This document shows positions 9,961 to 21,647 of a stretch of 64,000 nt of DNA, piece after piece. The notes under the pieces were generated by a model. It searched no databases, was not told the origin of the DNA, and was given only the letters and a program-made list of their open reading frames with translations. The DNA is taken from positions 1,736,001 to 1,800,000 of the forward strand of contig OZ024841.1 of NCBI GenBank assembly GCA_964017145.1, in the 5' to 3' direction. This DNA is from Agrocybe praecox (taxonomy: Eukaryota; Basidiomycota; Agaricomycetes; Agaricales; Agrocybaceae). Each line of letters opens with the position of its first letter. Within the stretch, counting starts at the first letter, position 1. Position numbers and translations under genes: made by a program.

Positions 9961-12900
9961 ATGCCACCACTTAGCCTGGACGAATTCTACGCTGAACAAG
10001 ACGAGCGCATGAATATGCCTGATGAGCCGATAAAAGATTACATGAAACGGATTTCTACTCATAGACTGAGGTGTGTCTCAGCAGTCTAGAGCGACTGATA
10101 GATCATCCAACGTGCTTCTGCAGTACACAGAGTCTCAATGTAACTCCGTCATCCTCAAGGCTGCCTCACGCCACAGTTTTGCGTGAGACCTCGAAAAAAC
10201 ATACGCTAGACTCAACAGCAATTATCGATGAGACGACACCAGCTCGTGCTCGTGCGGAAACCGGAAGGACCAAGAAACGTAGAACAATCGATGAAACAGA
10301 CATTCAGCCAGGACCTTCCCGTAGACAAAAGATAAGCAAACCTGATAATCAAGATAGTGACTTTGTCGTTGGTGATTTGCGGGAAAATATGCCATCCAGC
10401 TCCCCGACGAAGGGTAGCAAGAGTTCTGATCGCCACGCGGTTTCCAAAACTGAAGTATCCCCATCGCTAGATGACATAGATTCTTTCACAGTTGACGACT
10501 TTGTGACCCCGATATCTCCTTCAACGCGGGGCAGGAAAGCAAAGATCCACGTTCAAGACTCGCGGCATATCTCAGAAGACAAAAATCGTCCAGTACAGCC
10601 CCGCAGTCCGCAGAGACCTGCAGCATCACCTCCAGAACCCATAAGCCCGTGCGTCATGACTGATCTGAGCAAATTTCCCTAGGTGTACTTATTATATTCA
10701 TACACTTCTAGAATATCATCGTTCTCTAAGAGTGTTAAACTTCCTCCGAAGAGACCACATCGAGGACCATCAAATGCTCCTCTTCCAAAAAAACCACGGC
10801 TCGATATGCGTCCAGCAGATGATGTATTCCAGAAAAAGAAAACTACGAAACCCAACACGAAGCCTTCAACAAACTACCATGAACCTTCAACGTCTCCAAT
10901 CGAAGATGCGAGTATTGTCCAAAGTTCCACGAAAACCAAATCTTTGGCCACCGCGTCCAGTTCTCTGTTTCTCGAAATTAAGGAACGCATTGCGAGACAT
11001 AGTGGCCCAAAGATGGATAAGGTTCTGAAATTACCTAAAAACCCTATCGAGAGAGAGCCTAGTGTAAGCGAGGTAGCTGCGCAACTGGACAATACATCTT
11101 TCTCCATGTGTGTGTCTTCATCTCCGTCAGCGCAATTATCAAGTCCCCCAGCGAAGAAGATTACGACCAAAGAAGCAAAACAAAAGAAGCCAGAAACAAA
11201 AGAAGCAACAAAGGCAATTGAGAAGCGGAAGGGGAAAGGGAAAAAAGAGAAAAAACCCCGAATAATGCCAGCTGACTTCGTTAGAGAGCTGAGAGCCAAA
11301 TTCGAGGAAGCAGGAGTCCAACATCCAAGAAGCAAGTTCCTTGGAGGGAAAAATATTTTCTACACCGGAGGGGACATGAATTATGCATCTGAACAGACCC
11401 GAAGAAAGATGAAAATCGTAAGACGGCTTTGTCTTTTCTCGCGTAATATTACTATATCTGAAACGTAAAATTTATATAGATAATGCAGTGCGGCGCCAAC
11501 CTCATGCCCGAATACAATCCTGAGGTTACGACACACATTATCACTGATGCTCCTAGCGCATACGCCACTTTGCAGGCTCTGAAACTCAAAACACTCAAGC
11601 AGATCCCTGCACACATTCCTACGGTAACCTGGAAATGGGTTGTGACCGTCCTTGATAGGCATGGCCTTACCCGGGAAGAGATTGATACCAGGCTACAGAA
11701 CGCGGTAGTAGAATACACTCCCTATGTTGAACGAATAGACCTTGCCAGTTTCGAGCCTCCTAAGCCAAGAGGTCGGGCATCATTGTCGAAGCCGGAAAAA
11801 GGGAAACAGCGCACATCCTCCAACGGGGTCTGTGAGAATGGAACATCGTACGCCTTCTATGTCTTCATTTTACGGAGTGTTGGAACTCACGCTAAAATTG
11901 CTTAAAGAAATAACGGCATGACAGACCCGTTTGGGCCAATAGTTATTAATACTGCGGGTTCATCTGGTTCCTCCAGTAATGCCAAGTCAGGGCGGCAGAA
12001 CGTTGGTCACCCAAGAGCACCCATCTCGCCTCCAACTTCGCCCATTCGTGGTGACATCAACGCACCTGCATCTAAACAGGAGACCTCAGTCCCTACTAAA
12101 GACGATGATCCTTTGGCTGAATTTTACGACCAAGCACGGAAACAAAAAAGTTTGGAAGATGGCGTAGGTGCTGTATCAATTCATGCGGAATTGCCTTACT
12201 CACATATACTGTTAGTGGTCTAGTTTTGGTGACATAGAAGATACCGATGAAGACGAAACTGACGATGAGCCTGATTTCAAGCTCATTCCACAGGTCAAAA
12301 AGGTACGTTTGGTTTATCCTTAATGCTTTCGGTTTCAATAACATTCTAACGAAAATTAGGGTTGGACATGCGATAAAAAGCAGGTGTCGACATCGGGAGA
12401 ATGTCCGAATCGGGATATTATTGATAAGGTAAAATACTCATTACCACATGGATGTTTTCATTGACGACTTCCCAGCTTAATGAACTCATGGAACTGCACA
12501 AAATTAAAGGCGGAGATGAAGATCATTGGAGAGTTGTCAGCTACTCTAAAAGTGCTTCATACAGCTACCCCAACTACCTGTGGCTGATATTTCTTTGACT
12601 TACAGCTATACGAGCTCTTCGTAACCATCCCACCCCCATCCGAAATGGCGACGAGGCCCGACGACTTCACGGTGTTGGTGAAAAGACAGCCCAAAAGGTA
12701 ATGCTAACCTGATACCATGCATATTGATATTTCCCATGCTGATTTCTACGTTCGCTTAGATCGACGAAATAATCAAGACGGGAGATCTCCAACGCATAAA
12801 ATACGAGAATACGAAAGACATTGAAGTTACGCGTCTCTTCCAAGGCATATACGGAGTCGGTACGGATACCACAAATAAGAGTTATGTTGGTTCCTGTCTC

Positions 12901-13997
12901 TGACGTTTCCAAAGGTCGTTCTATTGCGTTCCAATGGTACCAGGCTGGATGTCGTACCTTGGAGGACCTAAGGGCAGGAAAAGGTGGGGTAAAATTAACT
13001 ATAGCCCAGGCCATTGGATTACGATATTATGACGGTCAGTGTTCCAAGAAGATCTCCGGTGATACCCCATGTGATAAATCGGTTTTATTTAACAGATATA
13101 AACACACGGATGCCGAGAGAAGAAGCCAGAGATATCTTCGAGTTGATCAAGCCGATTGGTACATGCAGTTCATACATCTTTATTCCACTGGCCTAATCAA
13201 CCTTATCCTCAGCGTTATCTATTGACCCGAAATTATCTGTCCAGATAATGGGAAGTTATCGAAGGTAAGGCCGTTCATTTAGTATTGCGACGCCACATTA
13301 GTAACAGTAACAACCTGTTATGGCGTAGGGGAAAGGCCGATTGCGGTGACATAGATATCTTGATCACCCGTCCTACGGACGATGGTTTGACACATGCTGG
13401 TCTTCTCCCACGACTACTGCGAAAACTGCATGCTTCCAATATATTGACCGAAGACCTTGCGCTCCCGGACGATCCGCAAGACCTCGAAGCCACGTATCGA
13501 GGTCTATGTCATCTACCCAATGTCAAGGGATCAAAACAACGGAGAATCGACTTTTTGGCAGTTCCGTGGACGTCAAGAGGGGCAGCATTGTTATATTATA
13601 CCGTTAGTTCGGCCTCTCACTCAATAGTAAAACGAGATCTCATGAAATTAAAATCCGCAGGGAGACGATATAGTACGTCTCGAACTTCTTTTCTTACATC
13701 GCATCATGTTTCGTACCGTTCTGACCTATTCGTAGTTCAACCGCGCAATACGCCTCAAGGCTAATGTGATGGGATATTCGCTCAATCAAAAAGGACTGTT
13801 TGGAAATGTTGTTCGGGATCCACGCGACAAGCGCGTCAAGCTTAATTCAGGTAAGATTTATATTTCTATGCTATATAGAAGTCCTTAATAATAAGATACA
13901 TGACCCAGGTGTTCTTATTGCCTCGGAATCAGAAGAAAATATATTTGAAATCCTCAAAGTACCATGGCAAGAACCACATGAACGTGTTCGAGGATGA
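9961..13997 (+). CDS. Family X DNA polymerase (lambda/Pol4-like) with BRCT domain
   Basis: Multi-exon gene, start ATGCCACCACTTAGC at 9961, exon 1 9961-10070, stop TGA at 13995-13997. Order of parts: a long low-complexity Ser/Pro/Lys-rich N-terminus; a BRCT-like domain (NIFYTGGDMNYASEQTRRKM, then THIITDAPSAY and VTWKWVVTVLDRH); a linker; the 8-kDa lyase region with helix-hairpin-helix (RNGDEARRLHGVGEKTAQK); fingers (FQGIYGV, AFQWYQAGCRTLEDL); and the palm with GSYRR and GDIDILITR (two metal-binding Asp) and RRIDFLAVP (third Asp). The thumb has FNRAIRLKA and a final EENIFEILKVPWQEPHER. Such enzymes fill short gaps in base-excision repair and non-homologous end joining in the nucleus. The N-terminal BRCT favours lambda/Pol4 over beta. 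All catalytic residues are present. Some middle exon borders were not fixed exactly. Confidence 0.9.
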
Positions 13998-14740
13998 ACG
14001 TGCAATGGTACTAGCATGGTTTCTCCTGGCCAAAAACTTCTATATTTCTGTGCTGGGTTCGATTGATATTGACATTAACTTTATATAACCACTGTATCAG
14101 TATTCAGCGGCCTGTATCTCTTAACTCTGTACATAAATTTCTCTTTACGATGAGGCAAGATTCAAATCGGTATTTTTATTTCCATATTGAGAAGCGGAAC
14201 TTGAAAACGTAGTAATACAGCCACTGCTTGGCGTCACTGCGTCAGCCGCAGTGTGGCAACATTGCTTAAAGCGACCCCCCTCTTGTCAACGCATCGTATC
14301 CAAGCCGACCCAAGTCATTTCTCATAGGGCTCGAGGTAGGTGACGGCCTGGATAGTTCTATTTTTATTGCCAGCTCGTACTTACGCGGAGTCAAATCCTC
14401 GTATGGAACACCCAAAAGCATTCAAGACCTTCAAACGCGAACCAGGAAGCCCATGTACTGTTGTTCAGTACTTTCGCGCGCCAGAGCGCCTCAGAGCGCA
14501 GGTGTTTTGGGTACGTCTCGACATCTAGTACACATCCAGAAGCTTCTATCCTTTCAGAGCATATGAATTCTGCTGCACATGCTCTTCGGATGCCTCCCAG
14601 GGAAGTCTAATAGAAGATTTGAAAGAAAAGAACTTCGTGAAAACAAGAGGCTCCCGTTTTTATACTTAATCTTCAGTTTTCTCCTTTACATTCTGCATAC
14701 AAGCAGAACGTCGATCTCTGTACAACATAAATCTTTAATA
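13998..14740. other. Intergenic region, no supported gene
   Basis: A spacer between the polymerase gene and the first DPBB copy. A 62-codon frame around 14340-14528 has no recognisable features. Nothing else seen. Confidence 0.4.
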
Positions 14741-15072
14741 TGCAGTTCAATCCCGAGTTGTCTACGCTCTCAGTGCAGGCGTCGCTCATGCGTTTGACGG
14801 TGATGGTATGTCCTTTCGATACCGTATAGCAGGTTCCCGAAGTTGACTCATTATTTCCGCAGCAGTCTGGTTCTTCCCTGGTGTTCGTGCTAACTACCCA
14901 TAACTCAAAGGCTGAATAATCTTGTATCTAAACCAAGGAAGGTCGATCAATGTCGTCGTAGCTGATACCTGCCCAAGCTGTGGAGCCAACGGCATCGATA
15001 TATTCCCAGGAACATTCCAGGCCCTGGGAGTCTGACGTCGGAAGAATTCTTGTTTCTTGGAACTTCGTCTAA
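14741..15072 (+). pseudogene. Decayed secreted DPBB (RlpA-like) gene, copy A
   Basis: Pieces match the intact copy at 17365: a signal-peptide-like VVYALSAGVAHAFDGD, a GT donor, a 20-nt micro-exon (14873-14892, reading AVWFFPG), then SINVVVADTCPSCGANGIDIFPGTFQALG and a displaced DVGRILVSWNFV ending at 15072. Breaks: the ATG at 14741 is out of frame with the signal sequence; the whole exon carrying the CG...V.AVS core is missing; and a frame change separates QALGV from DVGRI. This is a non-functional remnant of a double-psi beta-barrel gene. Confidence 0.6.
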
Positions 15073-15933
15073 ACACATATATCTTCTTCAAAAATTATTT
15101 ATGTTGCATGACACGGATGGATATGTAATGTTATTTTTAGGTGTTGCCTTTGGCGTCTATTTCATCTATATATAAAGCTATTTTTATCTAACACCGCTGA
15201 TGGGGTTCGGATCAATGGCAAGAACACTCCAGGAATGCCTCGTCGAATGGTCCCAGGCCCTCTCCCTGCTCCGATTCAAGTAGGTAGTCTTGTCATGAGT
15301 CTTCCGCGCTAAGGGAGATGTGTTCATGAACCCACGTTGAAACCCAGCATGAGTACTCAAACTTCAACTCTCTCTGTACCTGGCACATAAGACAGATTTT
15401 TGACTATTTGTTTACACCTATACACGTTTATACTGTACTTAAATACTTCAAGTGATATCTGAATGTAAACTGTTATGCCACTAGAAAGTACAAGGTATAA
15501 GCACCCAGTGATCAAAGCAATAATTACTACAAAAATATCGTCCTGCCAAGCCCTTTGGCGGGTTGTTTTTAGTACCAGTTTTATGTTACAAGAGGTTGCA
15601 ACCTGTTACAGATTTGTATTCAAAATATTGTGAACATGGTCGTCACTTTTATGCTTGTTTAATCTGAAAATCAGGCGCCAGTTTGATTGCAGTATTTGAA
15701 ATGCACGCGATACAGTCAGCGTACCGCGCTCATCATCAATGAAGAGAGACAAAGTAGACAGAGAACATTAAATAACCGTGCACTCCCGCTTCAATAATTT
15801 ATAATACTAAGACGAGGTGTGATTGTATCAAATTGTATAAAGGGAGTGGGGCTTAATCGTAAAACTCAGACCAGTTCCGCAAATCATCTTTTCATTCATA
15901 GTTTCAATAGGTTCACCTCTCACAAAAACGCAA
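15073..15933. other. Intergenic region, no supported gene
   Basis: AT-rich spacer between two decayed DPBB copies. The stretch TGTATAAAGGGAG near 15835 looks like a TATA box, about 100 bp before the next copy, and may be the relic of its promoter. Confidence 0.35.
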
Positions 15934-16397
15934 TTGGCCAAGCTTTTCACGGCTCTCATTGTGTTGGTTGGTGTAGCTTATGCTCGAGCTGACGGCAATG
16001 GTAATCCGCATAAATGCTCTTCCCTGATATTATTGTTAACCTTGAAGTGCTTGAAATGTCGACAGCTACATACTATGTACCTGGTGCAAGTATCAGTTTT
16101 TTCTTGTCCACCTATAGAATAATAATTTTTTCTCTTAGGCTGACAGGAGGCATTTTTTACTCAGCTAGGGGCTTTTAGACAGGCCAACGCTTCCGGACAA
16201 CTTGTGGCCGCTGTCTCAGCTGCAAGATTCGACAGCAACAGCCCGTGCGGTATTAAGGAAAAACCGTATATCCTATTGTTGTCGACAGATGCGCAGGCTG
16301 CGCGTTGAACGATGTAGACTTTTCGCCATCAGATTTCAGCGTCCTCGCAAGTTTAGGCGCTTGGTCTCGTATCAAGGTTTCTTGGAAATCTGTCTAA
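15934..16397 (+). pseudogene. Decayed secreted DPBB (RlpA-like) gene, copy B
   Basis: Exon 1 (15934-16000) encodes a hydrophobic signal peptide (LFTALIVLVGVAYARADGN) but begins TTG in the context CAATTGGCC, as if one T had been inserted into an ATG. Then come the 20-nt micro-exon 16066-16085 (ATYYVPG), an intron with the donor GCAAGT (16086-16164), and an exon reading GAFRQANASGQLVAAVSAARFDSNSPCG. Next is VVDRCAGCALNDVDFSPSDFSVLASLGAWSRIKVSW, ending TAA at 16395-16397. Between PCGIK and VVDRC the frame shifts and about 10-15 residues are missing. In the usual LGACG motif, Cys is replaced by Phe. The family fold is clear; the gene is probably dead. Confidence 0.6.
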
Positions 16398-17364
16398 GTG
16401 ACAAATTCGAGGAGGGCATTGATTTGGATGTCGTCACCACCCTGCTCGATGAACTTCCATTAATATTTGCCAATATGACAATAAAAGACCCTTCAAGGGG
16501 GCTTCGGGAGCTTCATTTGCCCGCCTAAAATCTGTTCTTAAGATAGTTATTATTTATACCATACTTAGTATTTGCTTAGTATAGATATGGTAGTATTCCG
16601 GTATTAGCCATATTGATTTTCTGCTGGTATATCTCTTATTCTGCAATCATAATAACGCGTAATAGATTTATTTTAAAAATCGTGCTCTTTTGAAACTCTG
16701 AATAAGCAATAACCGCTTTGCGAACAGACTCTACGAGCACTGAACTCGCTCTTCGTTTGGTCACTTTTTTCGGTCGTATTTAACGCCGATGCCAAGACGG
16801 CTTTTAGCGATACTATAAATAGACCCAAAAAGGGAACTTCCCTTACTTATTCAGAGTGGCGCATGTACGTTAGTTTGAACATGTGTCGCCCGACATGCGC
16901 GTACCCCATAAGAGCTCAATTTTTGCAGTAGCTGGTCTTTACTAAGTCATGAAATTTCTGTGTGGATATTGTAGCACACTACGAAGGTTCTTTCCAAAAG
17001 GCCCTACTACTTAATGTGCACCGCTTTTCACTGCTAAGCCGCCACATAATAAAAATTAGACTCACTTTTACGGTGCCGTCAAGTTCCGTCGCTTATCCAC
17101 GACGTCGGGCAGCGGGGATATTGTGCCGTCGGTCGTATGCACTTAGGGGTCGTACCGTCGTGCCGCTCGTGGTTGCACCCATCAATGGACGATTTATAAG
17201 CCATTACGCTACTAATGCCATAAGTAATGCGCTGTAACTTGTGTATAAATTATTAATGAACTACGTGAACTTGAACTCATCATACAAGACCCCCCATCTT
17301 ATTTTCTCTACCTAATATCAAAAAACTCAACACTCTTTTGTGCGTCATTCGCTCGTAAATAATT
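16398..17364. other. Intergenic region, no supported gene
   Basis: Nearly 1 kb of spacer between decayed copy B and intact copy C of the DPBB family. A 91-codon frame at 16962-17237 has no recognisable domain. The last part should hold the promoter of copy C. Confidence 0.4.
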
Positions 17365-17869
17365 ATGTCCTCCGTCATCAGAAAGTCCTCAACTATGGTC
17401 GCTGCTTGTATCTTACTGTCTGGACTGGCGGAGGCCCTCCGTGGAGATGGTGAGTTGCTTTCAATCACTTTTCATGATGCTTATTTCTGATGAATTCATA
17501 GCTACTTATTATCACACAGGAGTTCGTTGCACGCGCAGAATTACATTCATTTTGCTTATCTGTTTCCCAGATAGGAAGTTGTGGAGCCAGGAGCGTAGAT
17601 AGTGACTACGTCGTTGCACTTTCTTTTCCAGAAAGAAATGGCGGACACTGTTTTCATCACATCCACATTTCCTGTGAGTTGACTTCAACGGCACTTGCAA
17701 AGATCGAATCTCTGATAGCAGAATAGATCAAGACAGGAGTATCAATGCCACTGTAGTGGACACCTGCCCTGGGTGCGGCCAATTTAGCATCGACCTCTCA
17801 CCTGCAGCCTTCGCAGCACTTGCGCCTCTGAATGCGGGAAGAATACAGGTGGACTGGTATTACATGTGA
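17365..17869 (+). CDS. Secreted double-psi beta-barrel (RlpA-like / barwin-related) protein, copy C (intact)
   Basis: Four exons (17365-17449, 17502-17521, 17571-17673, 17727-17869) give 116 aa. An N-terminal signal peptide (MVAACILLSGLAEALRG region) is followed by a DPBB domain: ATYYHTG, IGSCGARSVDSDYVVALSFPE, then SINATVVDTCPGCGQFSIDLSP, AFAALAPLNAGRIQVDW. This is the fold of expansin domain 1, RlpA, barwin and fungal papain-inhibitor-like proteins. The single-domain secreted form in basidiomycetes has cysteine pairs stabilising the barrel and no proven enzyme activity here. Exon 2 is a 20-nt micro-exon, found at the same place and phase in the other three copies of the window. The donor after it is a weak GTTCGT. 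The substrate or target is unknown. Confidence 0.7.
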
Positions 17870-18596
17870 ATGGGTCGTTTAGACATTTCAATCACACAAA
17901 ATGGAGGATACCAAATGGCTGATACACACATACATAAATGTAAATGCCAACTTGCGTCTTCGAGTGGAATTCCTTTAAATTATTTTGCTCTATCAATTTA
18001 CAAAGTGTCGGGTACCGTGGGAACAGACGCGGTCCGATCAACCGTGAACGCGCCACTGGCTTTGCAAGGGACGCGTCGGATCTTTCTTTCTTGTCCTCCA
18101 TCATGACCTTACCTCCACTACTTATGGCGTATATGAGCCCTACTCATGTAAGATCATGTAAGATATTCTCACAGGAGGAGGGGGCGCAAAATCCTTAATT
18201 TTGCATATTCGGGCCTTGTGGTTGAACCTGTATGTACTATGTTCAGCGGATACTGTTTCTCACAATTATACACAGTGCTTTGCAAGCGATCATGCAGCAA
18301 CGAGTTTTCTGGTGCTACTAGAGTGGAAACCCACAAGATGTATAGTTATCCATGGCACCCGCCCCATAACCCCTCCGACCAATGTATTGCTTTCCTTTTC
18401 AATCTTATCAGCTGTCCCACGGCCTTCAGTTTCCCCACTTAAAATAAGAAGCATGACATAAACAAGGGCTATCGTTGAGGACTCCATTGCTTTCCGACGT
18501 GTTCTACTCGGAACCTTCACAAGAGACAAGATTGGAGGAAATATTTGTCAGAAACAACAGGCGTACCTCCTTATCCCACTATAGCACCCTATCTTC
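17870..18596. other. Intergenic region upstream of permease gene
   Basis: No supported gene. It contains a short direct duplication of TCATGTAAGA near 18145-18165 and presumably the permease promoter. Confidence 0.4.
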
Positions 18597-21127
18597 ATGG
18601 CTTCGAATGCTTCTTCGGATGGCGGTGGACCAAAGAAAGCAGATAACCAGGCCATCCAGGGCCTCGAGAAAATGGGATATCAACAAGAGTTGACCAGGGT
18701 ATGTGATGCTCAGAATTCATCGTGGTATCATGTTGAGGGATGCATGCATAGTCTCGTGGTTTATTCCATATCTTGTTCAGTGAGCCACAATGTGTCGTCT
18801 TCAGGAGCTCCCATTAACATTGGTTGTCGTCTATAGTGCTTTTAGGTAATTGCTCGATCCTGTCCAACTTCAGGAGTTCTGACCTCATTCCTTGCCTCCA
18901 GCTATTATTGCCGTTCGTGAGTATTTTACAGCACCAGAGTCTGGACCTTTTGCGTTACACACTAGCTGGACTACTCTGTTCCTGTGAACTCACGTGTCGT
19001 TTTCTAAAGCTTTTGGTCTTACCGCACCTATCGCGACATCGTTAATAGCAGGTGGACCAGCGACCATTCTCTGGGGGTGCGTTGGTGTCGGAAGTTTCGT
19101 TTTGTCCTATATTGACATTTTACTAGCTGGGTTGTCATCTCAATCACCACTCAACCACTTGCTCTATCCTTGGCCGAGATATGCTCCAAATATCCAACTT
19201 CAGCAGGGGCGTACTATTGGTGCTTTCGGCTCACATCCCCTAAGCGGCGTCTGCTCTCCTCATGGATCAACGGTTGGTTGACCATGGTCGGCGTCTGGAC
19301 AATCAGCCTGTCTGTGAACTTTGTACGCTTTCCACTTGAAAATTCCTTATTGTCCTAGTTCATTAAAACATCTTTAGGGGACTGCACAAATTCTTGTAGC
19401 AGGAGTGGGTATCTTTCAGCGGGAGTGGGTCCCCACAGCATGGCAAACCTGTAGGTTTCATTTTTCTCTTTAGGAGCAAAGAATCTTACTCTTGGACAGA
19501 CCTTGTATTCTTGGGGATATCCTTCATATCAACATTTATTGGAGTATTCTTCAACTCGTTACTGCCTTTGATTGATGTGAGTTCTAGCTGGCTTTATGCT
19601 GATTTCATATTTTAGAATTGAACAGAATGCAGATAATATGCGCTTGTTGGACGGCTTTAGGCGTGATTGGTACGTAAATATCATCGGTTTATGGTACATA
19701 CCGGTCTATCCTTATCTAACAAATGCGATTATCCAGTCGTCCTTATTTGCTTGTCGGTGAAAGGAGCTGTAGGAAGACGTTCGGCGAACTTTGCATTAAC
19801 GCATTTCGATCCTTCCGCGTCAGGTTGGGTCCCGGGATGGGCATTTTTCATTGGTTTACTACCAGTATGTCTGTTGGCTCAATGCAAAGTTGCTGAGCGG
19901 ATATTAATACCTAGCTGTCTTCCTTTTAGCCTGGTGAGAGCATAGTGCCTGATGCATTTTTCAGTGACTGAAGTTGATCGGAACAGCATATACATATGCA
20001 GCCATTGGAATGGGTACGTTTATTTCGTTATTTCATGGTTATAGTTGATTTGGTACTGATGCTACGAGCGCAGTTGCGAGTATGGCTGAAGAAGTGCACG
20101 ATCCAACAAGGCAATTGCCTCTTGCCTTAACATGGGCCATTCCCATCAGCTTCATCCTTGGACTTATCTATCTGCTGCCGATCCTGTTCACCCTGCCAGA
20201 TATACCAACTCTTATCAATGGTAATACCTTTTTTCTACAGAAGCGTCACGACTCTCATTTCCGTTATATTTTCAGTCGCGGGTGGGCAACCGGTCGGAGT
20301 GCTATTCGAGCTTATCATGGGTTCCAAGGGTGGCGGTTTCGGCATGGTGAGTATCACGACCCTCTATGCGCGTTCAATACCCTCCTTCAACACTGGCTAA
20401 TGCATGGCCTTTAACTCAGTGGCTGATTATATTCGGAATCGGCATGTTCTGCGCAATTTCCATCTCCTGTGCAGCATCTCGTGCAACGTGGAGCTTTGCT
20501 CGAGATGAAGCTATACCATTACACCGTTTTTGGTCTAAAGTGAATCACTCTCTCGGAGATGTGCCAGTGAATGCATACATCCTCTCGTTGGTCATTCAAC
20601 TTCTTCTGGGACTCATATTCCTGGGATCAAGTGCTGCGTTCAATGCCTTCGTAGGAGTGGCTGTGATATGTCTCGGTGCAAGCTATGTTATGCCCATTGC
20701 AATCTCCGTCGCTAATGGACGCAGGGATATGAGCGATGCCCCGTTCAATTTGGGCAAGTGGGGTTATTCAATTAATATCTTTGCTATTGTATGGATGGCC
20801 TTCGAGATTGTCCTCTTCTCAATGCCTGCCGTTATACCGGTCACACAGGTTACAATGAGTAAGCCCCTTTTTTGCTATGTTGCTTTATGTGAATTCTGAG
20901 CCACATAAACGCACAGATTATGCTTCCGTGGTGTTCGTAGGATTCGCTGCTATAAGTGCGATCTGGTACATCATAAGTAAGGTTACGTTTCACCTGTGGT
21001 CTTGTCGGCTTTCATAATGTTTTTATTATCCATAGGCGGGCGTAAGAACTATCGGGGTCCACCAGCTCCAGCTGAAGAAACGTCGGAAAGCCAGTCGGAA
21101 AAGCTTTCCGATGCGCAGGATGGATAG
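18597..21127 (+). CDS. APC-superfamily permease (GABA/choline/amino-acid permease family)
   Basis: Multi-exon gene starting MASNASSDGGGPKKADNQAI at 18597 and ending DAQDG-TAG at 21127. Recognisable APC features in order: FGLTAPIATSL with the first helices; the signature EICSKYPTSAGAYYWCF; then RRLLSSWINGWLTMVGVWT; helices ACWTALGVIVVLICLSVK; MAEEVHDPTRQLPLALTWAIP; and the C-terminal SRATWSFARDEAIPLHRFW, AFNAFVGVAVICLGASYVMPI, RRDMSDAPFNLGKWG. About 12 hydrophobic segments are expected. These proton symporters (AAT/ACT branch: UGA4, HNM1, BIO5 types) sit in the plasma or vacuolar membrane. The motif with Tyr-Pro-Thr-Ser-Ala-Gly and the DAPFNLGKWG stretch fit the GABA/choline permease branch, but the substrate cannot be fixed from sequence. 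Confidence 0.85.
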
Positions 21128-21198
21128 GCCTTTCACCAACGTCAAGAGAAAGGGCTATAATTATAGATACGACAGCTTGCGTATATTCACGCCGCAGC

Positions 21199-21234
21199 GT
21201 GATGTTCATAGTGATGTTCATAGTGATGTTCATA
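21199..21234. repeat. Perfect 12-bp tandem repeat, three copies
   Basis: The unit GTGATGTTCATA occurs three times in a row 70 bases after the permease stop codon, probably in its 3' UTR. It is followed by a partial ATGAATTTGAA run. Confidence 0.9.
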
Positions 21235-21647
21235 TGAATTTGAACCTGGTGAATGTTAATTGTTTGGGCGAACCGGAGTCAAAAGTGTGGGTTTGATTTT
21301 TTTGCCTGGAGACGGATATACATATCAGTGTTACGCGGACGTTCAAAGTCACAATAGTATGGGCATATAACCGCTCCGGAATGTCAAAGGGTGGCTTACA
21401 CCGAGGCTAAGGGCCGGTATACGTATGAGGCCGGCCGAGCTATTTGCTAGAATGTTTCTGGAGAGTAGGGTTCATATCCAAAGATGATCAAGCGAGAACT
21501 AATATAGGTGTACAACACCGACAACAGGAAGAGGACAACGTATTACGAGAGCGAGGGTACAAAGAGGAGGGAGGGAGGGGGGGTGATGATACAGATACAT
21601 GTGACCACAGGAAGAAGGGAGCGAAAAGAAAAGAAAAGGCGAGACGA

